From positions 1 to 64,000 of the forward strand of contig JAPSFT010000004.1 of NCBI GenBank assembly GCA_035063765.1: a stretch of 64,000 bases of DNA. The letters run 5' to 3'. Shown here in pieces: positions 56,239 to 64,000 of the stretch. Source of the stretch: Deltaproteobacteria bacterium (GTDB lineage: Bacteria > Myxococcota_A > UBA9160 > PR03). Both the position numbers and the translations under genes were made by a program. The notes beneath the pieces are model-generated. The model did no database searches. It was not told where the DNA came from and saw only the letters and a program-made list of their open reading frames with translations. Within the stretch, counting starts at the first letter, position 1; each line of letters starts with the position of its first letter.

Positions 56239-57408
56239 ATGCGCGTGATCGGCCTCATGTCAGGCACCTCCGCCGACGCCATCGACGCGGCGCTGGTCGA
56301 GTGGCCCGACGGGCCCGCGGTGCGCCCGTTCCGGCTGCTCGCGGCCTGCGAGGAGCCGCTCGAGCGGGCGCTCCAGGACCGCATCCACGCCCTGGCCGCG
56401 GGCCGGCTGCCCGGTCCCGAGGTGCTGCGCGCGCTGGCTGCGCTCGACGTCGAGCTCGCCGACCGCTTCGCCGCCGCCGCCGCCGCCGCCGCGCGCGCGG
56501 CGGGCGTCCCGCTCGCCACGGTCGACGTGATCGCGAGCCACGGGCAGACCGTGGCGCACCACCCCGAGCTCGGGGCCTCGCTCCAGATCGGCGACCCCTC
56601 GCGCATCGCCGAGCGCACCGGCGTGCTCACGATCGCCGACTTCCGCGCCCGCGACCTGGCCGCCGGCGGCGAGGGCGCGCCGCTCGCGCCCTTCTTCCAC
56701 CACGCGGTGTTCGCGAGCCCCGACGAGGGCCGCCTCGCGCTCAACCTGGGCGGGATCGCCAACGTCACCTGGCTGCCGCCCGGCGGCGATCCCGAGCAGG
56801 TCGTCGCCTTCGACGTCGGCCCGGCCAACGCGCTGCTCGACGGTGTCGTGCGCCGGCTCACCGGCGAGCGCTGCGACCGCGACGGGGCCGGCGCCCGGCG
56901 CGGCCGGGTAGACGCCGCTCTGCTGGCGGAGCTCCTCGACGACGACTACCTGCGCCGCCCGCCGCCGAAGTCGACCGGCCGCGAGCGCTACGGGCTGGCG
57001 GAGGCGGAGGAGCTGGCCGATCGCTGGGCGGGCGCGGGCCGCTCCGGCGACGACCTGCTCGCGACCCTGGTGGCCTTCACCGCGACCAGCGTGGCGCACG
57101 CGCTGCGCGACTTCTGCGGCGGCACGGAGGCCGTCGCGCGCGTGCTCGTCGGCGGCGGCGGCGCGCGCAACCCGGCCGTGATGGACGCGCTGCGCGAAGC
57201 GCTCCCGCGCGCCGCGGTCGAGCCCTTCGACGCGGCCGGCGTCCCGGCCGACGCCGCCGAGGCGATGGCCTTCGCGCTGCTCGGCCGCAACGCGTGCCTC
57301 GGCCTCCCGAACCACCTCCCCCGCTGCACGGGCGCGCGGCGGGCCGCCGTGCTCGGCGAGCTCGCTCCGGCACCCGTCCGGCGAACGGCGCTCACACGCG
57401 CAGGGTGA
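56239..57408 (+). CDS. anmK: Anhydro-N-acetylmuramic acid kinase
   Basis: This 389-residue ASKHA kinase opens and phosphorylates 1,6-anhydro-MurNAc to MurNAc-6-phosphate in murein recycling. It has the opening GLMSGTSADAID, ASHGQTVAHHP, LQIGDPSRIAERTG, LNLGGIANVTWLP, FDVGPANALLDGVV and VGGGGARNP. ATG 56239 lies in a divergent gap from the membrane protein. Its stop overlaps the convergent hydrolase by 17 bp. MurNAc-6-P is normally turned to GlcNAc-6-P by MurQ, not seen here; AmgK and MurU nearby suggest the alternative salvage route. Confidence 0.94.
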   Translation: MRVIGLMSGTSADAIDAALVEWPDGPAVRPFRLLAACEEPLERALQDRIHALAAGRLPGPEVLRALAALDVELADRFAAAAAAAARAAGVPLATVDVIASHGQTVAHHPELGASLQIGDPSRIAERTGVLTIADFRARDLAAGGEGAPLAPFFHHAVFASPDEGRLALNLGGIANVTWLPPGGDPEQVVAFDVGPANALLDGVVRRLTGERCDRDGAGARRGRVDAALLAELLDDDYLRRPPPKSTGRERYGLAEAEELADRWAGAGRSGDDLLATLVAFTATSVAHALRDFCGGTEAVARVLVGGGGARNPAVMDALREALPRAAVEPFDAAGVPADAAEAMAFALLGRNACLGLPNHLPRCTGARRAAVLGELAPAPVRRTALTRAG

Positions 57409-58126
57409 GGCCGTCGTCGGCGGTCTCGAGGGCGAGCTGGCCGCGACGCTCGGCCATGGCGGGGCCGAGATGGGTGAGCACGAGCCGGCCGCACCCGAAG
57501 CCGGGTGCGTGCTCGGCGAGCGTCGGGTAGTCGAGGTGGTAGGGAAAGACCGGCCGCAGGAAGGTGCACTCGCAGATCGCGAGATCGGCGCCGCGCAGGC
57601 GCGCCGGGAGCGCCTCGAACCAGCCCGTGTCGCCGCTGTAGGCGATCGTGCGGCCGGCGGCCTCGAGGCGCAGCCCGTGCGGGCAGACCTCGGCCTGGTG
57701 GTGCACCGGGAAGCTCGCGAGCCGTACCGGACCGACGTCGACGAGCGCGTCCGCGGGGAGCTCGACGAAGCGCAGGGGGAAGGGCAGCTCGCGGCCGCGG
57801 AGCCCGTAGCCGATCGCGTCGGCGGCCGCGTGCACGCGCGCCTCCACCCCGGGCGGTCCGGCGACGAGCAACGGCCGGCGCCGCCGGTCCTCGTACGCCG
57901 AGGCCAGCACGAGCTGGGGCACGCCGGCGAAGTGGTCGGCGTGGAAGTGCGAGAGCGCGATCACGTCGACCGCGAGGCGCTCGATGCCGAGCGCCGCGAG
58001 CCCGCTGCCGGTGGTCGGCGCGCAATCGAGGAGCACGCCGCCGCTCGAGCTCTCGACGAAGATCGCCGCCTGGCGCCGTCCGCCGGCGCCGAACGCGTCG
58101 CTCGTGCCGACGAAGACGACCCTCAC
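57392..58126 (-). CDS. Metallo-beta-lactamase-fold hydrolase (RNase Z-like)
   Basis: This 244-residue protein has the MBL metal motif SHFHADHFAG (HxHxDH), FPVHHQAE, the aspartate of AYSGDTGWFE, and the late histidine LTHLGP. The RNase Z-like subgroup includes phosphodiesterases acting on tRNA, cyclic or small phosphate esters. GTG 58126 overlaps the stop of the uridylyltransferase gene. Its place between murein-salvage genes suggests a sugar-phosphate or nucleotide-sugar substrate, which is inference only. Confidence 0.82.
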   Translation of the reverse strand: MRVVFVGTSDAFGAGGRRQAAIFVESSSGGVLLDCAPTTGSGLAALGIERLAVDVIALSHFHADHFAGVPQLVLASAYEDRRRRPLLVAGPPGVEARVHAAADAIGYGLRGRELPFPLRFVELPADALVDVGPVRLASFPVHHQAEVCPHGLRLEAAGRTIAYSGDTGWFEALPARLRGADLAICECTFLRPVFPYHLDYPTLAEHAPGFGCGRLVLTHLGPAMAERRGQLALETADDGLTLRV

Positions 58127-59058
58127 CCGTCAGGTGCCTCCGGCGCGTCGGGCTTGCACGGGTGGAAGCGGCCACCCGCAAACACGCCGTGCTCCCCGGC
58201 GAAGCCACCCGGCACGGACTCCCCTCCCCACACGACGGCGCGTCGCAGCCGCACGCCCGGACCGAGCCGTGCATCCGCGCCGATCACGACGTCGGGCTCG
58301 AGGCGGACGCCGAGCGCGAGGGCGCGCGCGACCGCGTCGAAGTAGGAGACCACGGGCCGCCGCAGGTTCACCGCCAGGTACTCGGCGGGGGTGCCGACCG
58401 GCTCCCAGAGCAGTGCCTCGCCCGGCACGAGCTCGCCGCGCAGGTCGCCGGCTCCCGCTGCCAGCTCGGGGGCGAGCCACTCGTCGAGGTGGTTGAAGAC
58501 CTCGCGCCCGGGCAACGAGTCGAAGGCACGCGCCGCGAACAGGTAGACGCTCACGTTGACTCCCGCCGCCCGCTCCCCACCGAGGTCGAAGCGGCGCGCG
58601 ATGCGCCGCACGCGGCCGGACGCGTCGACCCCGATCGTACCGAAGCGCTCGGCTCGCGGGTCGCTGCGCAGGGCGATCGTCGCGCGGTCGCCGTGAGCGC
58701 GGTGGCGCGCGACGAGCGCGCCGAGGTCGAGGTCGCAGATCATGTCGCCGGAGACGACGATGCAGGGGTCGCTCTCGCGGAGGAAGGAGGCGGCGCGCCG
58801 GATCCCTCCCCCGGTCCCGAGCAGGGCCGGCTCCTCCGAGAAGCGGAGCGCGAGCCCGGGCGGCGCCCACGCCTCGGCGGCGGCCCGCAGGGCGTCCGAG
58901 CGGTGGTGCAGGTTCAGCACGACCTCGGTGACACCGTGGCGTGCCAGCCACGCGAGCGGCCAGGCGACCAGCGGGAGGCCGAGCACGGGCAGGACGGGCT
59001 TCGGGAGCAGCTCCGAGAAGGGCCGCATGCGGGTGCCGAGGCCGGCGGCCAGGATCAT
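58123..59058 (-). CDS. murU: N-acetylmuramate-1-phosphate uridylyltransferase (MurU-like)
   Basis: This 311-residue nucleotidyltransferase has the signature ILAAGLGTRMRPFSELLPKP, EEPALLGTGGGI, VVSGDMICDLDL and a C-terminal left-handed-helix-like part (IGADARLGPGVRL). MurU makes UDP-MurNAc from MurNAc-1-phosphate. The assignment rests on the 4-bp overlap with an AmgK-like kinase and on anmK nearby; sequence alone would also allow a mannose- or glucose-1-phosphate guanylyl/uridylyltransferase. It is longer than the Pseudomonas enzyme because of the C-terminal part. Confidence 0.8.
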   Translation of the reverse strand: MILAAGLGTRMRPFSELLPKPVLPVLGLPLVAWPLAWLARHGVTEVVLNLHHRSDALRAAAEAWAPPGLALRFSEEPALLGTGGGIRRAASFLRESDPCIVVSGDMICDLDLGALVARHRAHGDRATIALRSDPRAERFGTIGVDASGRVRRIARRFDLGGERAAGVNVSVYLFAARAFDSLPGREVFNHLDEWLAPELAAGAGDLRGELVPGEALLWEPVGTPAEYLAVNLRRPVVSYFDAVARALALGVRLEPDVVIGADARLGPGVRLRRAVVWGGESVPGGFAGEHGVFAGGRFHPCKPDAPEAPDG

Positions 59059-60095
59059 CGCGCGCACGCGCCGCCTCCCCCGTCCAGGAGCGCGGCGAAG
59101 CGGGCGAGCCGCGGATCGCGTGGCGTCAGCCGCGCCGCGGCCGCGCGCAGGTAGCCGAGCGTCGCGGGCGCGAAGCGCAGCCAGCTCGGGTCGCCGCGCG
59201 CGGCGACCTCGTGGAACAGGGCGTGGTCCTTGCTCTTGCGCGCGATCGTGAGCAGGTCGAAGCGCAGCGCGAAGGCCTCGGCGGGCGGCGGCCCCGGGAG
59301 CGCGGGGCGCACCTGCTCGGCGAGCCGCTGCACCTCGGGGTCGGGCAGCACCAGGTAGGAGTCGCGCAGCAGGCACACGAGGTCGTACTCGGGCGGCGCC
59401 AGGAAGGCGCCCTGCAGGTCGATCATGACGAGCCGGGCGCCGGGCGGGCGGGCCTCGTCGACGAGCAGGTTGGCTGCCTGGAAGTCGCGGTGGGCGAAGC
59501 GCAGCGGGGCATCCGCCACCGCCGCGCGCACCACCTCGAAGGCGTCGGCGACGACCGTCTGCTCGGCCGGGGTGGGCGCGCGCCCGAGCAGCGCGGGCAG
59601 GCTCGCGGCGCAGAAGCGGCGCGCCTTCAGGGCGAGGAGCTCGCCGTCGAGCCGCCGGCCGAAGGCCGGCACGCGCCCCGCCGGGTCACGCAGGCGCTGC
59701 AGGCGCGGGAGGAGCGCGCAGGCCTCCTCGTAGAGCGCACGCCGCGTGACAACCGGCGCGTCCGCGAAAGCGGCGAGCGGGTGCGAGCCCACGTCCTCGA
59801 GGAGGTCGATGCCGGAGGCATCGCCCCCGAGCCGCTTCGGCACCGGCAGGCCCTGGGCCTCGAGGAAGGCGCGGGTCGGCTCGAGCGGCGGCTCGGGCAG
59901 GACGCCGGGCGCCGGCCGGCCGCGGTCCACCCGGGCCACGCACGAGCCCGGTGGGCCCGCCAGGCGCAGCCGGTAGAAGCGGCGGTGGCCGAGCCCGCCC
60001 GCGAGCCGCTCGAGGCCGAGCGCCTCGACCCCGAGCGCACGCCGGGCGAGCGCTCGCAGCTCGGCTTCGAGCGCGGGCTCCTCGGGGCCCGTCAC
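59055..60095 (-). CDS. amgK: Aminoglycoside-phosphotransferase-fold sugar kinase (AmgK-like)
   Basis: This 346-residue protein has the catalytic loop RFAHRDFQAANLLV and metal site VMIDLQGAFLAPPEYDL. In Pseudomonas AmgK phosphorylates MurNAc at the anomeric carbon for MurU, and the two genes are adjacent as here. GTG 60095 is chosen for its GTGA overlap with the upstream gene; GTG 60122 would add nine residues. Together with MurU it would return MurNAc to UDP-MurNAc without MurA, the fosfomycin target. Confidence 0.82.
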   Translation of the reverse strand: MTGPEEPALEAELRALARRALGVEALGLERLAGGLGHRRFYRLRLAGPPGSCVARVDRGRPAPGVLPEPPLEPTRAFLEAQGLPVPKRLGGDASGIDLLEDVGSHPLAAFADAPVVTRRALYEEACALLPRLQRLRDPAGRVPAFGRRLDGELLALKARRFCAASLPALLGRAPTPAEQTVVADAFEVVRAAVADAPLRFAHRDFQAANLLVDEARPPGARLVMIDLQGAFLAPPEYDLVCLLRDSYLVLPDPEVQRLAEQVRPALPGPPPAEAFALRFDLLTIARKSKDHALFHEVAARGDPSWLRFAPATLGYLRAAAARLTPRDPRLARFAALLDGGGGACAR

Positions 60096-61408
60096 GCGAG
60101 CTCCGGGAACAGCCAGCGACACGCAGCGGTGGCGACAGCGAAGCCGGCCACGTCACCGGTCAGACAGGCGATCAGGATGTAGCGCGCGTCGCGCACGCGC
60201 GCGGCGCCGAGATACAGGGTGAGGACGTAGAAGGTGGTCTCGGTCGAGCCGTTGAGGGCACCTGCGAGCAGGCCCACGAAGGAATCGGGCCCGTGCGTCT
60301 TCATCAGCTCCACCATCACCCCGTAGGCACCGGAGCCGGAGAGCGGCCGCAGGAGCGTCATCGGCAGCGCCTCGGCCGGGAAGCCGAGCGGCCCGGTCAG
60401 GGGATCGATCGCGCGCACCAGCAGGTCGAGGGCGCCGGAGGCGCGCAGCATCGCGAGCGCGGCGAGGATCATCACCAGGAAGGGGACGATGCGCGCCGCC
60501 ACCTCGAGTCCCTCCCGGCCGCCCTCGACGGCGCGCTCGTACACCGGGACGCGCCCGGCGAGCCCGATCAGGAGCAGCGCGGCGATGAAGATCGGCAGGA
60601 ACCAGGCGCCGAGGAGGTCGAGCAGGGCCCCGCCCGTCCCGGTGCCGGGCGGCAGGGCGAGGAGGTGGCGCCCGAGTGCGATCGCGAGCAGCGCGGCGAA
60701 GCCGAGCACCACGGCGCGCGCCGCGCGCGCCGCCGGGCCGGGCCGCGGCGGCAGCGCGGGGATCTCGACCGCGGCGGGGCCGGGCGCCGGCTCGGGTAGC
60801 GCCTCCGCCGGGTCGAGGGCGCGCGGCGCGAAGACGGGCAGCCGGCGCAGCGCGAAGCAGAGCAGCACCGCCGTGAGCGTCGAGGCGGTCGTCGCGAGCA
60901 GGGTCGGTCCCCAGACCGCGTCGGGCAGGGTCGAGCCCATGCCGGCGCGGATCGCGATCACCCCGGTCGGGAAGAGCGACACGCTCGTGGCGTTGATCGC
61001 GAGGAACAGCGCCATCGAGTCGCTGGCGGCACCGGGCGTGCGGTTGAGCTTGCCGAGCTCGACCATCGCCTTGAGCCCGAAGGGCGTGGCGGCGTTGCCG
61101 AGCCCGAGCACGTTCGAGGCGAGGTTCATGATCATCGCGCCCATCGCGGGGTGCTCGGGCGGGACGTCGGGGAAGAGCCGGCGCAGGAGCGGCGCGAGCC
61201 CGCGCGCGACCGCGCGCAGCAGGCCGCCGTCCTGGGCCACCCGCATCAGCCCGAGGAACAGCACCATCGCCCCGAGCAGGTCGAGGACGATCGTGAGTCC
61301 GCTCCTGGCGCCTTCCAAGGCGGCGAGCTTGGTCGCCTCCATGCGGCCCGTGAAGGCGGCGCACACGACCGACGCCAGGATCAGGCCGAGCCAGATCGCG
61401 TTGAGCAA
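60092..61408 (-). CDS. Fused SpmA/SpmB nucleoside-recognition-domain membrane protein
   Basis: This 438-residue protein has about ten hydrophobic helices and two Gate-type halves. The first resembles SpmA (LNAIWLGLILASVVC, MNLASNVLGLGNAATPFGLKAM). The second resembles SpmB (FLPIFIAALLLIGL, RPLSGSGAYGVM, GSTETTFYVLTLY). In Bacillus these are separate spore-cortex proteins; fused forms occur in non-sporulating Gram-negatives. The TTG at 61408 gives the conserved MLNAIW start and follows GGGGG; the open frame to 61486 adds 26 unlikely residues. The neighbours suggest a cell-wall or metabolite transport role. Confidence 0.85.
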   Translation of the reverse strand: MLNAIWLGLILASVVCAAFTGRMEATKLAALEGARSGLTIVLDLLGAMVLFLGLMRVAQDGGLLRAVARGLAPLLRRLFPDVPPEHPAMGAMIMNLASNVLGLGNAATPFGLKAMVELGKLNRTPGAASDSMALFLAINATSVSLFPTGVIAIRAGMGSTLPDAVWGPTLLATTASTLTAVLLCFALRRLPVFAPRALDPAEALPEPAPGPAAVEIPALPPRPGPAARAARAVVLGFAALLAIALGRHLLALPPGTGTGGALLDLLGAWFLPIFIAALLLIGLAGRVPVYERAVEGGREGLEVAARIVPFLVMILAALAMLRASGALDLLVRAIDPLTGPLGFPAEALPMTLLRPLSGSGAYGVMVELMKTHGPDSFVGLLAGALNGSTETTFYVLTLYLGAARVRDARYILIACLTGDVAGFAVATAACRWLFPELA

Positions 61409-61564
61409 CGAACCCCCGACGGACCACGGCGCGCGAGGCGCGCGAGCGACGGGCGCGCCGGGGGCTCGGAGGCGAGCGCGCGCCACGATTGCCGCGGGCG
61501 AGGCTCGGGGATGCGGCGGCGCGCGTCAAGGCCGGTCCGCGGCTGGGCGGAGCGGTGGGCGAGC

Positions 61565-62179
61565 TCAGGAGTCGGTGCGGCGTCCGCTCGAGTAGGCGTC
61601 GAGCACGCGCTCGGGGTAGCTCGCCGGCAGGACGTCACCCTGGCGCAGGCGCGCGTCGATCTCGCCGGGCCCCCAGTTGTAGGCGGCGAGCGCCGCGCGC
61701 ACGTTCGCGTAGCGATCGATCAGCTCGCGCAGGTAGGCGACGCCGATGCGGAGGTTCGCGTGGGGATCGAAGAGGGTCTGCGGGCCACGCCAGGGGATCC
61801 CGAGGCGGCGGGCGATCGGAGCGCCGGTGCTCGGAAGGATCTGCATCAGCCCGAGGGCACCCTTGTGCGAGACGGCGAAGGGATCGAAGCGGCTCTCCAC
61901 CTCGATCACGGCGAGGACCAGGGCGGGCTCGAGACCGTGCTCGCGGCTCGCCTCGACCAGCGCGCGGGCCAGTGCGCCCCGCTCGGCCTCGCCCATCTGG
62001 CGCGCGAGGGGAGCGAACAGAGCCTGGGCGGCCGCGACCGCGGGGTCGCGGGCGTCCACGCTGGCGGCCGCGGGGTCCTGGGCCGCGCCGTCGCCGGGCG
62101 CCCGCGAGCAGGGCGCCGCCACGAGCAGGAGCGAAGCGACCCAAACGAGCAGGAGCGGTCGCGGGTGGTGGTGGGCCAT
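61565..62179 (-). CDS. Lytic transglycosylase (SLT domain)
   Basis: This 204-residue exported protein has a signal peptide, then from about residue 75 a C-type lysozyme-like SLT domain. The catalytic glutamate lies in LAVIEVESRFDPFAVS, followed by GALGLMQILPST and AALAAYNWGPG. It cleaves murein glycan strands leaving 1,6-anhydro-MurNAc, the substrate feeding AnmK. A cysteine near the signal end (VAAPCSRAP) does not form a good lipobox. It is 156 bp upstream of the SpmAB gene on the same strand. Confidence 0.9.
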   Translation of the reverse strand: MAHHHPRPLLLVWVASLLLVAAPCSRAPGDGAAQDPAAASVDARDPAVAAAQALFAPLARQMGEAERGALARALVEASREHGLEPALVLAVIEVESRFDPFAVSHKGALGLMQILPSTGAPIARRLGIPWRGPQTLFDPHANLRIGVAYLRELIDRYANVRAALAAYNWGPGEIDARLRQGDVLPASYPERVLDAYSSGRRTDS

Positions 62180-62513
62180 CGGCGATCCTCCGACGGGCGC
62201 CCGAGGGGCGGGCTCTTGCCATCGAAGCCGGTACGACGTCGATTCCGGCGCGTGCCGGATGGGCGCGGGATCTGGAGAGCAAGCGGCGTGCCCCCCGGCA
62301 CGCGTAGGCGCCGCAGCTTAGTCGATCGGGGCCCCTCGACCCACCCGCTGCACACGAGCCGCTGCGCGCAGGGCTGCACCCCCCGGAGGGAGAGGTTGTC
62401 GTCTACCTAGTTTGGGAGGGTCCCGACGCACCGTGGAAGCAGGAGACGAGCAGGGACGGCAGGAGAGGAGTGCCTGCGGGGGCAGGACCACCCCCGCAGG
62501 CATGAACGCAGCG
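62180..62513. other. 334-bp region between the XRE and transglycosylase genes
   Basis: No believable coding frame was found; a 61-codon frame at 62318-62503 runs through the hairpin and has no ribosome site. The stretch holds the 62471-62502 hairpin at one end and should hold the transglycosylase promoter at the other, though no clear -35/-10 pair was seen. Confidence 0.5.
62471..62502 (-). terminator. Hairpin terminator after the XRE gene
   Basis: A perfect 12-bp stem (62471-62482 with 62491-62502) and 8-nt loop lie 11 bp beyond the XRE stop. The minus-strand sequence after it is pyrimidine-rich (CTCCTCTCC) with no long T-run, so termination is likely but not certain. Confidence 0.55.
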
Positions 62514-62756
62514 TCAGCGGCCCTTGGTGCGCATCTTGCCCCTGCCGAGCAGGAGCCAGTCGAGCGACACGGCCTCCTTCACGGCGAGCGTGATCAGGAA
62601 ATCCGCATGGGGGGTCGTGCCGTTCTCGTAGCGGTTCACGTTCTGCTGGAAGACGCCGAGCTCGCGTGCGAACTGGCGCTGCGAACGATCGCCACGGACC
62701 TCGGCGAGGCGCTCGGGAAGCTTCTTCTTGATCCGTTCGATGGCCGCGGTACTCAT
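62514..62756 (-). CDS. Small XRE-family transcriptional regulator
   Basis: An 80-residue HTH protein. [32 protein letters not shown] is the typical Cro/C1 five-helix core (shown here only as its defining stretch, residues about 23-53). The C-terminal [11 protein letters not shown] motif is common in phage-type and stress regulators. ATG 62756 with GGAGAAGACGGAG upstream. It is monocistronic, ended by a hairpin and preceded by a small palindrome that may be its own operator. Confidence 0.83.
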   Translation of the reverse strand: MSTAAIERIKKKLPERLAEVRGDRSQRQFARELGVFQQNVNRYENGTTPHADFLITLAVKEAVSLDWLLLGRGKMRTKGR

Positions 62757-63168
62757 GGGTCTCCGTCTTCTCCCGTTTCACCGAGTTTTCGGTGTGTTGT
62801 CGTCGAGGCGCATCGGCGCCGGAACGGGCCCATCCAGCCCGTCCGATCGATCCGAACGCCCCTCGCGCTCGACGCTTTCCGCCAGAGCCCGCTGGGGCGC
62901 GCATTTCGCGTCCTTCCGGGCAACACCCCTCGGCGTAGCGAATGGGACCGAGCAGTCCAGGGTCGCGGTCACCACCGGCAAGCTTCGAGGAGCGTCAGGA
63001 TGGAAAGCCAGACCGAGTGGTCGGATCATAGTCCCTCGGCGCCCGGCGGCAACGCCGATCGGGCGTCGGGCGCTGGGCGCCGGCACGGGTCGGCGCCCCA
63101 GCGAGATGACTTGCCGTTCATTCGCCACGGATGAGTGGCAGCGGGAGACACGACACGGCGGCGGATCG
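62757..63168. other. 412-bp divergent intergenic region
   Basis: No supported gene was found between the XRE and rsmD starts. The first 50 bp are A/T-richer than their surroundings and hold the palindrome at 62779-62794. The remainder is GC-rich with open frames on both strands but no ribosome sites or recognisable protein. Confidence 0.45.
62779..62794. promoter_or_regulatory. Candidate operator palindrome upstream of the XRE gene
   Basis: CACCGA and TCGGTG form 6-bp arms around GTTT, 23-38 bp before the XRE start codon. XRE regulators often bind such short palindromes in their own promoter. Only one copy is visible, so autoregulation is a guess. Confidence 0.35.
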
Positions 63169-64000
63169 ATGCGGGTGATCGCAGGCCGATTCGGGGGACG
63201 CCGCCTGCGGGTTCCGGCCGCCGGCGTCCGGCCGACCTCGGATCGCGTGCGCGAGGCGCTCTTCGCGAGTCTCGGGGACCTCGGCGGGGTGCGCGTCCTG
63301 GACCTCTTCGCGGGGTCCGGGGCGCTCGGCATCGAAGCGCTCTCGCGCGGCGCCGCCGCCCTCGTCCTGGTCGAGCGGGCCGCGCTGGCCGCTGCCGCCG
63401 TGCGCGAGAACCTCGCCACCCTCGGCGTGGGTGGCGAGGCGCGCGTCCTGCGCGCGGACGCGGTCGCCGCGGTGCGCCGGCTCGCCCGCGCCCAGGAGCG
63501 CTTCGATCTGGTGCTGCTCGACCCGCCCTGGGCCGATCCGACCGAGCCGGAGCGGGCGCTGCGCGCGCTCGCGACCTCGGGCATCCTCGCCGCCGGCGCC
63601 GCCCTGGTCGTCGAGACCGCGCGGGGCCGGGCGCTGGCGCCGATCCCCGGACTCCTTGCCGTCGAGGAGCGCCGGTACGGCGATACGGTGCTCCATCGCC
63701 TGGTTCATCGCCCGGCGGGCGTCACGGAGAGCGCCGGCACGGGCCGGCCGGAGGATCCGATGCAGGACGCAACGGGAGGACGGGGGGCCGGCGCGCCGGC
63801 GCCGCACGTGATGGGCCGCGCGCTCTTCGCTGCGAGCTTCGATCCGCTCACCAACGGGCATCTCGACCTGATCCACCGCGCGCGCGCGACCTTCCCCGAG
63901 CTGGTCGTGGCCGTGGCGCGCAACGTCGAGAAGCACGGCACCTTCACGGTCGACGAGCGGCTCGAGATCCTGCACGCGGTGCTCGACGGCGAGCCGGGCA
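63169..64000 (+). CDS. rsmD-coaD: RsmD-CoaD fusion: 16S rRNA guanine-N2-methyltransferase plus phosphopantetheine adenylyltransferase (3' truncated)
   Basis: One uninterrupted frame runs from ATG 63169 to the window end. Residues 1 to about 185 are Rsm[34 protein letters not shown] motif [19 protein letters not shown] and catalytic LVLLDPPW, for N2-methylation of G966 of 16S rRNA. A 30-residue Gly/Ala/Pro linker leads at residue 215 (ATG 63811) to CoaD with [14 protein letters not shown], the nucleotidyltransferase TxGH site of coenzyme A synthesis. The two genes are often adjacent in bacteria; no stop separates them here. An internal ATG at 63760 has GGAGG five bases upstream, so CoaD could also be made alone. 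The 3' end lies outside the window. Confidence 0.85.
   Translation, partial: MRVIAGRFGGRRLRVPAAGVRPTSDRVREALFASLGDLGGVRVLDLFAGSGALGIEALSRGAAALVLVERAALAAAAVRENLATLGVGGEARVLRADAVAAVRRLARAQERFDLVLLDPPWADPTEPERALRALATSGILAAGAALVVETARGRALAPIPGLLAVEERRYGDTVLHRLVHRPAGVTESAGTGRPEDPMQDATGGRGAGAPAPHVMGRALFAASFDPLTNGHLDLIHRARATFPELVVAVARNVEKHGTFTVDERLEILHAVLDGEPG

Noticed and set aside
62318-62503. 61-codon open frame on the minus strand
   Set aside because: It runs through the hairpin after the XRE gene, has no ribosome-binding site and shows no protein-like features.

Overview
The window is a contiguous stretch of very GC-rich (roughly 70-75%) bacterial chromosome. Genes are densely packed, and many neighbours share 4-bp ATGA or GTGA stop/start overlaps. 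No phage, transposase, integrase, plasmid or CRISPR signature is visible. The gene mix (MglA-like small GTPase beside an alpha-helical repeat protein, a WhiG/FliA sigma factor, two sigma54 activators, PilZ, large repeat-bearing glycosyltransferases, DegT aminotransferase, sulfotransferases) suggests a delta-proteobacterial-grade Gram-negative such as Myxococcota or Desulfobacterota/Binatota-like lineages. This is an inference from gene content; no marker here fixes the phylum.

Layout. (1) 1-11.5 kb is a surface-glycan locus: two large paralogous glycosyltransferases in inverted orientation, a radical SAM/SPASM enzyme, two sulfotransferases (one fused to a long coiled coil) and two methyltransferases, pointing to a sulfated and methylated polymer. 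(2) 11.7-25.6 kb: a secreted six-repeat propeller-like protein, Lon, tRNA-Leu(CAG) with nearby 45-bp repeats, RNase R, a DegT aminotransferase/GT4/ABC-F operon, and a giant helicase fused to a 3'-5' exonuclease domain (MrfA plus MrfB in one chain). (3) 25.8-30.9 kb: Rrf2 and XRE regulators, then a run of ubiquitin-like sulfur carrier, JAMM/Mec-type peptidase, propeller lipoprotein candidate, ATP sulfurylase and alanine dehydrogenase. (4) 30.9-42.7 kb: one probable nine-gene minus-strand operon, response regulator-valS-nadC-birA-coaX-EF-G paralogue-helical repeat protein-MglA-like GTPase-Rossmann/degenerate GGDEF protein. (5) 42.9-51.8 kb is a regulatory block: PP2C phosphatase, WhiG/FliA sigma factor behind a good sigma54 promoter, two divergent sigma54 activators, a histidine kinase and response regulator pair, a membrane-anchored coiled coil ending in a RelE/ParE-like domain, and PilZ. 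(6) 51.8-56.1 kb: a second glycan group of two GT4 enzymes and two methyltransferases. (7) 56.2-62.2 kb is a murein-recycling group: AnmK, a beta-lactamase-fold hydrolase, MurU-like uridylyltransferase, AmgK-like kinase, fused SpmA/SpmB and a lytic transglycosylase. (8) 62.5-64 kb: a small XRE regulator and an uninterrupted RsmD-CoaD reading frame that runs off the window.

How parts fit. Sat makes adenosine phosphosulfate, an upstream precursor of the sulfate donor the two sulfotransferases need, though no APS kinase is in the window. The lytic transglycosylase, AnmK, AmgK and MurU form a chain from murein cleavage to UDP-MurNAc that bypasses MurA/MurB. The sigma54 activators, a -24/-12 site ahead of the WhiG/FliA sigma gene and another ahead of PilZ suggest a sigma54-to-sigma28 cascade controlling surface functions. 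The most unusual items are the toxin-fold domain on a membrane coiled coil, two G proteins in one operon with altered nucleotide-binding motifs, the RsmD-CoaD fusion, the ubiquitin-like protein with residues after its GG, and a dispersed repeat shared between the tRNA-Leu flank and the coding sequence of the ABC-F protein.
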